NCBI RefSeq assembly: GCF_030814995.1
Contig: NZ_JAUSVX010000001.1
Location: 434,001 to 498,000, forward strand
Origin: Labrys wisconsinensis
GTDB taxonomy: Bacteria > Pseudomonadota > Alphaproteobacteria > Rhizobiales > Labraceae
Direction: 5' to 3'
DNA length: 64,000 nucleotides
Shown here: positions 47,925 to 57,283 of the stretch, piece after piece
Numbering within the stretch: position 1 is the first letter of the stretch
How the letters are laid out: each line of letters starts with the position of its first letter
The notes under the pieces: generated by a model
The model's database searches: none
The model's input: the letters and a program-made list of their open reading frames with translations, nothing else
What the model was told of the DNA's origin: nothing
Translations under genes and position numbers: made by a program

Positions 47925-48542
47925 ATGAGGCATCGGGGAGAAGCGCGCAAGGTTGCGGGCAAGACCGCCGAGAAGTTCGGCGACGCCGCGCAGTTCTTCC
48001 GCACCTGGGCGGAAAAGCCGCTGCAATTGGGGTCGGTGACGCCGTCCAGCCGCTTCCTCTCCCGCGCCATCGCCAGCTATGTCGACCCGCGCGCCGACGG
48101 CCCGGTGGTCGAGATCGGCCCCGGCACCGGGCCGGTGACCGAGGCGCTGGTCCGGCACGGCGTGGCCGAGAGCCGGCTGGTCCTCCTGGAATACAGCCCG
48201 GAATTCTGCGCCCTGCTGCGCCGCCGCTTCCCGGCCGCCACCGTGGTGCAGGGCGACGGCTATGCCCTGACCAGGACGCTCGCCGGCGAACTGCCGGCCA
48301 AGGCGGCCGCGATCATCAGCGGCCTGCCGCTGTTCACCAAGCCGGAGGCGTTGCGGCTCGACCTGCTGCGCCAGGCCTTCACCCTGATGAAGCCCGACGC
48401 ACCTTTCATCCAGTTCACCTATGCGATGGTCTCGCCCATGCCGCTGAAGGATCCCTTCTTCACCTGGCGGGCCTCGCCGCGCATCTGGCGCAACGTGCCG
48501 CCGGCGCGGGTATGGATCTACCGCCAGCCGATGAAGAACTGA
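47925..48542 (+). CDS. pmtA: Phospholipid N-methyltransferase PmtA
   Basis: A 205-residue class I SAM methyltransferase resembling the Sinorhizobium-type phosphatidylethanolamine N-methyltransferase, which makes phosphatidylcholine. Family features are [20 protein letters not shown], the glycine-rich [15 protein letters not shown] and the [12 protein letters not shown] segment. It is followed 43 bp later by pyrF, an order seen in other members of this group. The alternative, an rRNA-dimethylase-like protein, is less likely. Confidence 0.82.
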   Translation: MRHRGEARKVAGKTAEKFGDAAQFFRTWAEKPLQLGSVTPSSRFLSRAIASYVDPRADGPVVEIGPGTGPVTEALVRHGVAESRLVLLEYSPEFCALLRRRFPAATVVQGDGYALTRTLAGELPAKAAAIISGLPLFTKPEALRLDLLRQAFTLMKPDAPFIQFTYAMVSPMPLKDPFFTWRASPRIWRNVPPARVWIYRQPMKN

Positions 48543-48585
48543 CGAACCGGAAACCGATCGGCAGGAGCCGACGAGCGAGGACCCG

Positions 48586-49296
48586 ATGAGCGCACCCAGC
48601 ACCCGCGACCGGCTGATCGTCGGGCTCGACGTCGATGGCGTCGCTGCGGCCGAGGCCGTGGTGGCCCGGCTCGGCGACACGGTGTCGTTCTACAAGATCG
48701 GCTACCAGCTCGCCTTCCGCGGCGGCCTGCCCTTCGCGCGCGAGCTCGCGGCCTCGGGCAAGAAGATCTTCCTCGACATGAAGCTGCACGACATCGGCAA
48801 CACGGTGACCAAGGGCGTCGAGGCCATCGCCGCGATGGGCATGACCTTCCTCACCGTGCACGCCTATCCCCAGACCATGCGCGCCGCCGCCGCCGGCGCG
48901 CGCGGCTCGGATCTCACCGTCCTCGGCGTCACCGTGCTGACCTCCTATGACGAGGCCGATCTGGCCGCCGCCGGCTACGGCCACGGCGTCGCCGATCTCG
49001 TGGCGCGCCGCGCCGAGCAGGCGGTCGAGGCGGGCATCGGCGGCCTGATCCTGGCGCCGGACGAGGCGCAGGCGATGCGGCGCCAGGTCGGCGCGCGCCT
49101 CCTCCTGGTGACACCGGGCGTGCGCCCGGCCGGCTCCGATATCGGCGACCAGAAGCGGGTGATGACGCCGGCCGCCGCCATCCGGGCCGGCGCCGACCAC
49201 CTCGTCGTCGCCCGGCCGGTGGTGGCGGCCGCCGATCCCAAGGCTGCCGCGGAGGCGATCCTGGCCGAGATCGAAGGCGCGCTGGCCTCGGCCTGA
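48586..49296 (+). CDS. pyrF: Orotidine 5'-phosphate decarboxylase
   Basis: A 236-residue TIM-barrel enzyme giving UMP, the last step of pyrimidine synthesis. The active-site array [12 protein letters not shown] contains the catalytic Asp-Lys-Asp. [21 protein letters not shown] matches the phosphate-binding C-terminal block. It follows pmtA at 43 bp and converges with the anti-sigma gene after ten bases. Confidence 0.97.
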   Translation: MSAPSTRDRLIVGLDVDGVAAAEAVVARLGDTVSFYKIGYQLAFRGGLPFARELAASGKKIFLDMKLHDIGNTVTKGVEAIAAMGMTFLTVHAYPQTMRAAAAGARGSDLTVLGVTVLTSYDEADLAAAGYGHGVADLVARRAEQAVEAGIGGLILAPDEAQAMRRQVGARLLLVTPGVRPAGSDIGDQKRVMTPAAAIRAGADHLVVARPVVAAADPKAAAEAILAEIEGALASA

Positions 49297-49306
49297 GCCG
49301 CGCCGC

Positions 49307-50371
49307 TCAATCCGCCCTGACCAGGCGGCCGGTATAGACGATCGGTCCGGTCGCCTGCCCCGTCGGCGACCCGCCAGCCGGCTCCACCGACACGGCGAGC
49401 AGCGTCGCGGGATCGCGCCAGGCCGAGTTGGCGACCTTGGCGATCGAGCGCCGGTCCGCGCCATCGACCAGGCCGAGCGACACCGGCTTGGCGCCGGGCG
49501 GCACCGCCCAGAGCTCGAAGGACTTGCCGGGTTCCGGCTTGAGCTGCAGCGAGCGCACCGCCAGCGTGCCCTTGGCGAGGTCGACCGCCACCACGAGCGG
49601 CGGCGTCTCGCCGCTGGCGCTGACCACGCCGACGAAATGCTCTCCCGCGCCGCCGGAGAGGAAGCGCGACGGGCCGAGCGCCACGAGCACCGCCAGGCCG
49701 GCGGCGACGGCGCTCGCGGTCCCGGCCGCCCAGCGCCAGCGATTGACGCGCCGCTGCAGCATCCGCGTGCGCGCCGCGATCGCCTCCTCCAGCCCGATCA
49801 CCACCCCGGTCGCGCGTACCTCCGCCACCGGCCCGATCTCCGGGAACGCGGTCGGACGCCGCATCGGCGGCAGCTCGGCGGGCGCCGGCTCGTTGGGCGA
49901 GGGAACGCCGGGTGCCGGCTCCGCAGGAGATGGCACCCCGGGTGCCGGCTCCACGGAAGAGGGCATCCCGGGTGCCGGCTCGTTGGGAGACGGCATCCCG
50001 GGCACCGGCTCGAGCAGCGGCGGTTCCGCCGGCGGCGGCTCGACCGGCGCCGCGTCCATCGCCAACGGCACCGGCGCGCCGGGCGGTTCGGCGGGCACCG
50101 GCTCGGCCGCCGGCCGGCCGAGATCGATCGCATCCAGCCGCGCCACGGTCTCGGCCGCGATCCGCGGCCAGAGCTGCGGCGACGGCACGACCTCGGGCAC
50201 GACATGCGCCAGCGGCACGAGGCGGTCCTGCCAGGCCGCCACCTCGGCGGCATAGTCTGCGTCGCCGCCGAGCCGCTCCTCCACCGCGGCGCTCTCCTCG
50301 AGCGTGCGCAGGCCGAGCACGGTCTCGCCGGCGATGACGCTGAGGGCCAGCCGTCTGGTTTCGTCGGTCAT
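49307..50371 (-). CDS. Anti-sigma factor (RskA-like C-terminal domain)
   Basis: A 354-residue membrane anti-sigma factor. The N-terminal ~75 residues are the sigma-binding region, with no zinc HxxxCxxC motif. A Pro-rich linker contains four 10-residue repeats (about 120-165). One membrane helix (about 210-232) precedes the periplasmic RskA-type domain (FELWAVPPGAKPVSLGLVDG). The start overlaps the sigma gene stop by four bases (ATGA), the usual coupling for a cognate pair. It should hold the sigma factor until a periplasmic signal. Confidence 0.85.
   Translation of the reverse strand: MTDETRRLALSVIAGETVLGLRTLEESAAVEERLGGDADYAAEVAAWQDRLVPLAHVVPEVVPSPQLWPRIAAETVARLDAIDLGRPAAEPVPAEPPGAPVPLAMDAAPVEPPPAEPPLLEPVPGMPSPNEPAPGMPSSVEPAPGVPSPAEPAPGVPSPNEPAPAELPPMRRPTAFPEIGPVAEVRATGVVIGLEEAIAARTRMLQRRVNRWRWAAGTASAVAAGLAVLVALGPSRFLSGGAGEHFVGVVSASGETPPLVVAVDLAKGTLAVRSLQLKPEPGKSFELWAVPPGAKPVSLGLVDGADRRSIAKVANSAWRDPATLLAVSVEPAGGSPTGQATGPIVYTGRLVRAD
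49886..50005. repeat. Four 30-bp tandem repeats in the anti-sigma gene
   Basis: Four 30-bp units (49886-49915, 49916-49945, 49946-49975, 49976-50005) encode 10-residue repeats of the type APGVPSPAEP. The units differ at several bases. Copy number may vary between strains, changing linker length between the sigma-binding and membrane parts. Confidence 0.85.
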
Positions 50372-50907
50372 CGGCCCAGGCACTCCCGAAGCGAGGCCAG
50401 GCCCCGATGGATCCAGGACTTGACGGTGCCGATCGGCACCGCCAGGGCCGCGGCGATCTCGCTGCCCTGGGCGCCGTCGACATAGGCCGAGAGGATGGCG
50501 CGGCGCGGTCCGTCGGCCAGTCCGTCCATGCAGGCCAGCAGCGCCCGCAGGTCCGAGCGGTCGGCGGCGACCGCTTCGGGCGAGGGCATCAGATCCATCA
50601 CAGCGTCCATGTCCGTCTCGTCGCCCGCCGACTGCTCGCTCCGCCGCCGCAGGATGTCCAGGGCCCGGTTGCGGGTGATCGTGGCCAGGAAGGCGAATCC
50701 CGATCCGAGCGCCGGATCGAAGCTCGCCTGCCCGTTCCAGAGCTTGACGAACACGTCCTGCACCACGTCTTCGGCGCTTTCGCGTCGCTTCAGGATACGC
50801 AGCGCGACCCCCAGAAGTTTCGGCGCGGCCTGGTCGTAGAGCGCACGGAAGGCGGCCGCGTCCTTGCGCGCGACCCCTGTCAGCAGCGTGTCGATGGTCT
50901 CCTGCAT
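50368..50907 (-). CDS. ECF-type RNA polymerase sigma factor (SigK-like)
   Basis: A 179-residue sigma-70-family factor with only regions 2 and 4. Region 2 reads AEDVVQDVFVKLW and AFLATITRNRALDILRRR; region 4 is GSEIAAALAVPIGTVKSWIHRGL. It shares one base with the DUF2207 stop upstream (TGATG) and four with the anti-sigma start downstream. Targets would normally include its own operon, although I did not identify a promoter motif. Confidence 0.92.
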   Translation of the reverse strand: MQETIDTLLTGVARKDAAAFRALYDQAAPKLLGVALRILKRRESAEDVVQDVFVKLWNGQASFDPALGSGFAFLATITRNRALDILRRRSEQSAGDETDMDAVMDLMPSPEAVAADRSDLRALLACMDGLADGPRRAILSAYVDGAQGSEIAAALAVPIGTVKSWIHRGLASLRECLGR

Positions 50908-52793
50908 CACCACCCCGATCCGCCGCCGCCACCACCGCCACCGCCGGACGACCCGCCGCCGTCCGACCCGGAACTGGACCCGGGCGGCGATGATGCCGCC
51001 GCGGTGCTCGTCGCCAGCCCGCTGCCGAGACCGTCGGCGAAGCGGGCGGGGCGGCCGGCGTCCCAATTTGAACCGGAATACCATGCCGGTGCGGAAACGC
51101 CAGCCATCGCGAGCACCTGCGTGAACATGCTGCTCCATTGATGGGCGCAGCCGAGCGCCAGCGCATAGGGCAGATAGCGCTCGAACAGCTCCGGCGTGCG
51201 TTCCGGCGGATTGAGCACCGCGAGGCGGTCTTCCTCGGTGGTCGCGAGGTAGAGGCGGAAGCCTTCGATCTTGTCGAGCAGCACGCGCCCCGAGGGGGTC
51301 GGCGCCGTGAGCAGGAAGAAGAACGCCACGTTGAGCGCCACGAGGAGGATGGCGGCGATCACCACCTCCATCAGGTCGAGGGGGAGCCAGCCCTGCAGAA
51401 CCGCGCCGATCGGGAACAGCAGGCCGGCGCAGGCGAAGGGGATCAGAAACAGCAGCAGGAAAAGCCCGCCGAGCCTGGAGAACCCCCGGCCGGCGGAGAA
51501 CGCCGTCCAGCCGCGGCGGCCGGCGAGGGCGATCACGCCCCACCAGACGGCGGTGAAGCCGGCGGCGGCCAGCGCCGCGGACGTCTCGCCCGAGGCGAGC
51601 GCGAAGGCCAGCGCCAGCACCGCCAGCGACAGCGCCGCCCCGCCCCAGAACCAGCCGCGATTGAGCACGAAGGCAACGCCGCGATATTCGTTGTCCAGGA
51701 CGCGGGACAGCGCCTTGCGCGCGCCGCCGATCTTCTCGTGGTTGCTGTCGACGACGTCGACCGGCTGCGGCCCGAGAGCCGCCAGGAGGCCGCGCTCGCC
51801 GGCGGAGAGCCCGGCGACGTCCTTGGCCTGCGGCTCGAAGCGATAGCCGGCGCTGCCGTCGACGATGTTGAGGTGCCCCTTCACCGCCAAGCCGATCACG
51901 GCGCTGGCGAAGGCCTTGTCGTCGAAGCCCTGCTCGCGCACATAGCGCGCCGCCGCCGGGGTCAGCCCGTCCGGCGGTCGGAACAGCGGCACGATCACGC
52001 CGGCCGCCGGGTCGCGGCCCACCCTGGACCAGGCGCGATAGTAGAACAGACCGATGCCCACCAGGCCGAGCCAGGCGACGATCGCCGCGGCATTGTCCTG
52101 AAGGAACCACCACGCCTTCTCCGCTCCGCCCGGTGGTCTGACGACGCCCTTCGGAAAGGCGACCGCGACGGTGAAGCCCTCGCCCGCCGAAAGCGGCCGG
52201 GTGGTGCGCGCCGCGAACCGCCCGGCCGGTGCCGGCAGGACGGTGAAATCCCGTCCCTGCGCGCCCTGCGGACCGGTATAGCCGGCGCTCCTGAGGATGG
52301 CCGCCCCGGACGGCAGATCGACCGTGACGCTCGCCGCATCGATCGGGAACGTCCAGCCATTGCCGGTGACGTTCCAGTAGAGCTCGTCGAACCCGTCGAA
52401 GAAGCCGAGCTCGCGCGTGGCGCGGTAGCGGATGGCGTAGGTGGTGGGACGGTGCTCGAGCAGCACGTCCTTGCTGCCGATGCGGATGCGCTTGCCGTTG
52501 TCGATCGCCTCCACCGCATAGGGTTCGTCGCGGCCGTCGCGCTGGACCGAGACCACGCCGAAGCCGGCCGTGACCACCCGCCCGTGCCGGTCGACATAGC
52601 GCGTGGGGAAGTCGCGGATGATGCCGCGCCGGATGACGATCCCGAGGACGTCGACCCGGATCGTCTCGGTCACGTCGAGCGAAGCGTCGGGCATGACGCG
52701 CACGGCCGAGTCGAAGGACAGGATCCGCTCCTCGGCCGCCGAAGCCCCGAGGCAGGCGGCGAGGAGCAGCAGGACGGCGAGGAGGGTCCGCAT
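50907..52793 (-). CDS. DUF2207 membrane protein
   Basis: A 628-residue protein with a signal peptide (residues 1-20, ending GASA), a periplasmic beta-rich domain (about 22-240) and membrane helices near 235-260, 385-410 and 450-510. It ends in a Gly/Ser-rich tail (last ~20 residues nearly all Gly), typical of this family. DUF2207 proteins usually lie beside LemA, but here the gene is also fused by overlap to a sigma factor. The start ATG is one base after the LemA stop. Function unknown. Confidence 0.85.
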   Translation of the reverse strand: MRTLLAVLLLLAACLGASAAEERILSFDSAVRVMPDASLDVTETIRVDVLGIVIRRGIIRDFPTRYVDRHGRVVTAGFGVVSVQRDGRDEPYAVEAIDNGKRIRIGSKDVLLEHRPTTYAIRYRATRELGFFDGFDELYWNVTGNGWTFPIDAASVTVDLPSGAAILRSAGYTGPQGAQGRDFTVLPAPAGRFAARTTRPLSAGEGFTVAVAFPKGVVRPPGGAEKAWWFLQDNAAAIVAWLGLVGIGLFYYRAWSRVGRDPAAGVIVPLFRPPDGLTPAAARYVREQGFDDKAFASAVIGLAVKGHLNIVDGSAGYRFEPQAKDVAGLSAGERGLLAALGPQPVDVVDSNHEKIGGARKALSRVLDNEYRGVAFVLNRGWFWGGAALSLAVLALAFALASGETSAALAAAGFTAVWWGVIALAGRRGWTAFSAGRGFSRLGGLFLLLFLIPFACAGLLFPIGAVLQGWLPLDLMEVVIAAILLVALNVAFFFLLTAPTPSGRVLLDKIEGFRLYLATTEEDRLAVLNPPERTPELFERYLPYALALGCAHQWSSMFTQVLAMAGVSAPAWYSGSNWDAGRPARFADGLGSGLATSTAAASSPPGSSSGSDGGGSSGGGGGGGGGSGW

Positions 52794-52794
52794 C

Positions 52795-53355
52795 TCACCG
52801 CGCGCCGAAATCGACCTTCGGCACGGCGCGGGCGGCTTCGTCACCGATGGCGAAGAATTCGACCGGCTGGAAGCCGAACTGGCGCGCGACCAGGTTGGAC
52901 GGGAAGGATTCGATCAGCGTGTTGAAGTTGCGCGCCGCCCCGTTGTAGTAGCGCCGCGCCGACTGCACGTCCTCTTCGATCGTGGCGAGCTGGGTCTGCA
53001 GCTCGCGGAAATTGGCGTCGGCCTTGAGCTCGGGATAGGCCTCAGCCACGGCGAACAGCCGGCCGAGGGCCGCCTGCATGCCGGTCTCGGCCACCGCCTG
53101 GGCGCCGACGCCCTGCGCCCCGATGCTGCGGGCCCGCGCGGCCGTCACGTCGTCGAACACGGCCTTCTCGTGGGCCGCGTAGCCTTTCACCGTCTCGATC
53201 AGGTTGGGCACCAGGTCGGCGCGGCGGCGCAGCTGCACGTCGATGCCGCTCCAGCCCTCGGCCGTCAGGTTCCGGTTCCGGACCAGGCTGTTGTAGATCG
53301 AGACCGCGTAGAGCGCGATCAGCACGATCGCGCCGAGGATGAGGAGTGAGGTCAT
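52795..53355 (-). CDS. LemA-family protein
   Basis: A 186-residue protein with one N-terminal membrane helix (about 3-20) and a long helical remainder. IYNSLVRNRNLTAEGWSGID and the run AYPELKADANFRELQTQL are diagnostic. LemA is thought to take part in membrane or envelope stress, but its activity is unknown. It heads a leftward operon, with DUF2207, ECF sigma and anti-sigma overlapping in order behind it, and follows efp by 118 bp. Confidence 0.9.
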   Translation of the reverse strand: MTSLLILGAIVLIALYAVSIYNSLVRNRNLTAEGWSGIDVQLRRRADLVPNLIETVKGYAAHEKAVFDDVTAARARSIGAQGVGAQAVAETGMQAALGRLFAVAEAYPELKADANFRELQTQLATIEEDVQSARRYYNGAARNFNTLIESFPSNLVARQFGFQPVEFFAIGDEAARAVPKVDFGAR

Positions 53356-53473
53356 GGAGGATTCGCCCGCATTGTCGCGAGCGCCACCATGCCTTCCACG
53401 GCGGTGCGAGTCGTGTGCGCAATCGCACGGCGCGCAAACGGCCCCGGCCGCGAAGGCGGGGCGGCCGGGGACG

Positions 53474-54040
53474 TCAGTCCTTGGCGCGCTCGACGTAGGA
53501 ATTGTCTTCCGTCAGCACGACGATGCGGGTGCCCACGCCGATATGCGGGGGCACGTTGACGCGCAGCCCGTTGGACAGGACCGCCGGCTTGTACGAGGAC
53601 GAGGCCGTCTGGCCCTTGGTGACCGGCTCGGTCTCCGTCACCTCCAGCGTCACCCGCGTCGGCAGCTCGATGCCGACCGGCACGCCGTTGTAGAGGCTGA
53701 TCTGCGTCGTCATGTTCTCCTGGAGATACACGGCCTGGTCGCCGATGACGTCGGCTGGCACGGTGACCTGCTCGTAGTTCTCCATGTTCATGAAGGCGTA
53801 GGACTCGCCGTCCTGGTAGAGGTAGTTGTGGTCCTTGGTCTCGATGAAGGCACGCTCGACCTGCTCGGTGGTCTTGTAGCGCTGCGAGGTCTTCACCCCG
53901 TCGGAGAGGCGGCGCATGTCGATCTGCGTCGTCGGCGTGCCCTTGCCGGGAAAGAAGCTTTCGGCCTTGAGCACGGCATAGAGCTGATCGTCCACCTCGA
54001 CGACGTTGCCTTTGCGGATCTGGCTGGCGATGACCTTCAC
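53474..54040 (-). CDS. efp: Elongation factor P
   Basis: A 188-residue factor that helps ribosomes through polyproline. The GTG at 54040, preceded by GAAGGG, gives the family start [11 protein letters not shown]; an ATG at 54079 would add 13 unrelated residues. The loop tip FFPGKGTPT places Lys33 where beta-lysine is attached by EpmA (gene at 31738-32784). The C-terminal [17 protein letters not shown]-type block ([19 protein letters not shown]) matches alphaproteobacterial EF-P. Confidence 0.95.
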   Translation of the reverse strand: MKVIASQIRKGNVVEVDDQLYAVLKAESFFPGKGTPTTQIDMRRLSDGVKTSQRYKTTEQVERAFIETKDHNYLYQDGESYAFMNMENYEQVTVPADVIGDQAVYLQENMTTQISLYNGVPVGIELPTRVTLEVTETEPVTKGQTASSSYKPAVLSNGLRVNVPPHIGVGTRIVVLTEDNSYVERAKD

Positions 54041-54212
54041 GATGAACTGCCCTTCGATGAATTCTTCGGGCCGGGTCATACACCGAAGGATGCGCCAGCG
54101 AAAGCCAGCGGCACGAAACAAGCGTGGGCAGCGGCCGCAAGCGCCTCGCTCCATCTTGCGCCCGTGCCCGCCGCGCGCAATAAGCCGGGACGATCGGTCG
54201 AGATGTCCCGCC

Positions 54213-55253
54213 ATGCCCGCCTTCAAGAATCGCGTGTTCTCCGGCGTCCAGCCCACCGGCAACCTGCATCTGGGCAATTATCTCGGCGCCATCCAGCGCT
54301 TCGTCGAGATGCAGAAGACGCATGACTGCATCTTCTGCGTCGTCGACATGCATGCCGTCACCGTCTGGCAGGACCCGCACGAGCTGAAGAATCAGATCCG
54401 CGAGGTCACCGCGGCCTTCCTTGCCGCCGGCATCGACCCGAAGGCGCATATCGTCTTCAACCAGAGCCAGGTGGCCGAGCACGCCGAGCTCGCCTGGATC
54501 TTCAACTGCGTCGCCCGCATGGGCTGGCTCAACCGCATGACGCAGTTCAAGGAGAAGGCCGGGAAGGACCGCGAGGCCGCCTCGGTCGGCCTGTTCGCCT
54601 ATCCCAACCTGATGGCGGCCGACATCCTGGCCTACCACGCCACCCATGTGCCGGTCGGCGAGGACCAGAAGCAGCACCTGGAGCTGGCACGCGACATCGC
54701 CCAGAAGTTCAACAACGATTTCGCCGAGTCCATCGCCGCGCACGGCTTCGGCGATGCCTTCTTCCCCCTGCCCGAGCCGCTGATCCAGGGGCCGGCGACG
54801 CGCATCATGAGCCTGCGCGACGGCACCAAGAAGATGTCGAAATCCGACCCGTCGGACCTCTCGCGCATCAACATGACCGACGACGCCGACACGATCGCCG
54901 CCAAGATCCGCAAGGCCAAGACCGATCCCGAGCCGCTGCCCTCGGAGGCCAAGGGCCTGGAGGGCCGGCCCGAGGCCGACAACCTGGTCTCGATCTTCGC
55001 CGCCCTCTCCGGCCGCACGCCGGCCGAGGTCCTCGGCGAGTTCGGCGGCGGCCCCTTCTCCACCTTCAAGACCGCCCTCGCCGACCTGACGGTGGCAAGG
55101 GTCGCGCCGGTGACGGCGGAGATGCAGCGCCTGATCGCCGATCCCGGCCATATCGATGCGGTGCTGGCCGACGGCTCGGCCCGGGCGCGGGCCATCGCCA
55201 CCCCGATCATGGATGCGGTCAAGGACGTCGTCGGCTTCATCCGCTCGCGCTGA
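54213..55253 (+). CDS. trpS: Tryptophanyl-tRNA synthetase
   Basis: A 346-residue class I synthetase. The HIGH-type motif is [10 protein letters not shown] and the KMSKS loop is [10 protein letters not shown]; the Trp-binding [14 protein letters not shown] segment lies between. It charges tRNA(Trp). It is divergent from efp across 172 bp. The dispersed repeat at 55287-55418 begins 33 bp after its stop. Confidence 0.97.
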   Translation: MPAFKNRVFSGVQPTGNLHLGNYLGAIQRFVEMQKTHDCIFCVVDMHAVTVWQDPHELKNQIREVTAAFLAAGIDPKAHIVFNQSQVAEHAELAWIFNCVARMGWLNRMTQFKEKAGKDREAASVGLFAYPNLMAADILAYHATHVPVGEDQKQHLELARDIAQKFNNDFAESIAAHGFGDAFFPLPEPLIQGPATRIMSLRDGTKKMSKSDPSDLSRINMTDDADTIAAKIRKAKTDPEPLPSEAKGLEGRPEADNLVSIFAALSGRTPAEVLGEFGGGPFSTFKTALADLTVARVAPVTAEMQRLIADPGHIDAVLADGSARARAIATPIMDAVKDVVGFIRSR

Positions 55254-55286
55254 GCGGGCGGCAGCGTCCCGCCGCGGGAATTTCAC

Positions 55287-55418
55287 CTAAAGCGTTTTGC
55301 GATTTGGCGGAATCGCCAGGAATCGCAAAGGCTCATCGCAAAGGCTCATCGCAAAGACGCGTCGAAGCAAAAGGTTAGAGCAAAGCAGCGTTTCCGCCGA
55401 AACGCGCTTTGCTCTAGA
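55287..55418. repeat. Dispersed structured repeat, copy 2 (trpS-usp gap)
   Basis: 132 bp, near-identical to 44627-44731 at both ends. Inside it the 13-bp unit GGCTCATCGCAAA is present twice (55330-55342 and 55343-55355), making this copy longer. Two hairpins are predicted: TTTGCGATT-AATCGCAAA in the left half and TAGAGCAAAGC-GCTTTGCTCTA in the right half. Confidence 0.88.
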
Positions 55419-55467
55419 AGGGCGGAGCGGCCGGGCGCCGGACCCGACCGCCTTCGGGAGGCCCGCC

Positions 55468-55965
55468 ATGCTCGCCGCCAAGCGCACCGCCTATGAGCCG
55501 GGGCACCGGCCCAAATATCTCGTGATCGTCGACGAGACCCCGGAGAGCGACCGCGCTCTCTACTACGCGGCCAGGCGCTGCGCCCGCATCGGCGCCGGCG
55601 TGGTGCTGGCGATCATCACGGTGCCGGAGGCGGTGGAGGACTGGCTCGGCGTCGGTGCGCTGATGCGGGCCGAGGCGGAGGAGAAGGCGCAGGAGGTGCT
55701 GGTCCGCGCCGCCGCGCGGGCCCGGGCGGTCGCCGGCGTCGAGCCCGAATGCGTCGTCCGCGCCGGCCAGAAGGCCGACGAGATCGTCGCGCTGATCAAC
55801 GAGGATACCGACATCGCCGTGCTGGTGCTGGCCGCCGGCACCGGCAAGGAGGGGCCCGGCCCGCTGGTCTCGACCCTGGTCGGCAAGATGTCCGGCAGCT
55901 TCCCGATCCCGATCGCGGTGATCCCGGGCAGGCTGACCGACGAGCACATCGACACGCTGGCCTGA
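55468..55965 (+). CDS. Universal stress protein family
   Basis: A 165-residue UspA-fold protein. YLVIVDETPESDRALYYAA at the start and the C-terminal LVSTLVGKMSGSFPIPIAVIPG (glycine-rich nucleotide loop G-x-M-S-G-S-F-P-I) are family features. GGGAGG precedes the ATG. It follows trpS after the dispersed repeat and converges with the DUF2336 gene. Role unknown. Confidence 0.88.
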   Translation: MLAAKRTAYEPGHRPKYLVIVDETPESDRALYYAARRCARIGAGVVLAIITVPEAVEDWLGVGALMRAEAEEKAQEVLVRAAARARAVAGVEPECVVRAGQKADEIVALINEDTDIAVLVLAAGTGKEGPGPLVSTLVGKMSGSFPIPIAVIPGRLTDEHIDTLA

Positions 55966-55981
55966 GCGGCCGAAGGCCGGA

Positions 55982-57064
55982 TCAGGCGGCGCGGGTCTCC
56001 GAGGTGCGTCGCACCTGCAGGAAGCGCAGCACCCGCTGCGCCGTGGTGCGGTCCATGCCGTGATAGGCCGCCATCAGCGCCGGGTTGCGGGCATAGGCTT
56101 CGCGCCGGCGCTTGCAGCGCAGCTCCAGCACCTGCTCGAAGGTCTCCCAGGAGGCGTCGAGGCAGCGCATCAGCACGATCATCGGCTCTTCGTTCGGGCT
56201 GGAGAGCGCCTTCATCGCGGTCGCGTGGTCGATATGGACGAGGTCCGCCACCAGCGAGGCGATGTCGAAGGCGCGGTCGCCGCGCGCCAGCTCGGCGACC
56301 TCGCGGTCGATGGTGGAGAGGCCCGCCCGGATGTCCCGCGCCATGGCCGCGACCTCGCGCACCTCGTGCTCGCGATCGTCGAACTTGGCGGAGAGCCGCG
56401 CCTGCAATTGCTGCAGCATCGCCGGTGCCACCTGGTCGGAGGCTTCCAGGCCCATGGCGCCGAGGGTTTCCCGGAGCTTGGCCGAGAGCAACGTCGAGAG
56501 CTCGCCGACCACGTCCGCCGGCAGGTCCGGCCGATTGGCGAGGCCGTAGCGCAGGCTCTCGTCGGACTGGGCGTGCTGCACCAGCCGGCCGAAGCCGGGC
56601 GTGGAGAAGCGTGCTCCGGAATTGGCGACGAGCAGGTGGCGCACGCTGGCGCTGCCATGCTCGAGCAGCACGTCCGTCACGACGGCGCTGAGGCTGCGGC
56701 GCCGGCAGATCGCCTGGCGATGCTCGTCGCCGACCTCGGCGATCAGCTCGACCAGCTGGGCGTCGGCCAGCACCGGCGAACGCTCCAGCACCGGGCGTGC
56801 CACGGCGATCTCGTCGCGGGCCAGCCTCATCACCAGGCGATGGGAAGCTCCGGCCTCGTCGGCGACCTGGTCGGCGAAGGCGGCGCGCGCGCGCACGTCC
56901 ACATCCTGCATCACCCGAAGCACGATCTCGTCGAACAGCGCATTCTCGGACACGTTGCGTTCCGACAGGCCGTCGAAGAACAGGTCGGTGATGCGCCTGA
57001 GCAGGGCACTGCGCTTCTCCGACGAAGGCTCGCGCGCCAGCTCCAGGAGATCGTCACCCACCAT
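55982..57064 (-). CDS. DUF2336 protein
   Basis: A 360-residue, almost all-helical protein of the DUF2336 family, common in alphaproteobacteria. Repeated segments such as RLVMRLARDEIAVARPVLERSPVL and LRYGLANRPDLPADVVGEL suggest helical HEAT/ARM-like repeats. There is no signal peptide or membrane segment. The family's function is unknown; some members lie beside signalling genes, as here, where a histidine kinase is divergent 219 bp away. Confidence 0.85.
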   Translation of the reverse strand: MVGDDLLELAREPSSEKRSALLRRITDLFFDGLSERNVSENALFDEIVLRVMQDVDVRARAAFADQVADEAGASHRLVMRLARDEIAVARPVLERSPVLADAQLVELIAEVGDEHRQAICRRRSLSAVVTDVLLEHGSASVRHLLVANSGARFSTPGFGRLVQHAQSDESLRYGLANRPDLPADVVGELSTLLSAKLRETLGAMGLEASDQVAPAMLQQLQARLSAKFDDREHEVREVAAMARDIRAGLSTIDREVAELARGDRAFDIASLVADLVHIDHATAMKALSSPNEEPMIVLMRCLDASWETFEQVLELRCKRRREAYARNPALMAAYHGMDRTTAQRVLRFLQVRRTSETRAA

Positions 57065-57129
57065 CCGAGACCCCCGTTCCCGCCCGCGCTATGTCGTTTC
57101 AGCATACCGGCCGATGGGTTAAGACAGGT

Positions 57130-57196
57130 TTGACCCCGTCGTCCGATTTGTCGCTATCCCCGCGAGATGCGGAGCATCTTCGCCCCGCGAGATGCG
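57130..57196 (+). promoter_or_regulatory. Candidate promoter and 14-bp direct repeats upstream of the histidine kinase gene
   Basis: TTGACC (57130-57135), 17 bp, GCTATC (57153-57158). The -10 resembles the GCTANNNC form of alphaproteobacterial promoters. CCCCGCGAGATGCG occurs at 57158-57171 and again at 57183-57196, 25 bp apart, directly after it. The repeats could bind a regulator, perhaps the kinase's own partner. Confidence 0.45.
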
Positions 57197-57283
57197 ACAC
57201 TGTCGCCCGACGGCAGATTTGACGAACAGCGCGCCACGCCGCATGGTCAGCGAGGCAATGAACCGGTCTAGGGACGGCGTTTC

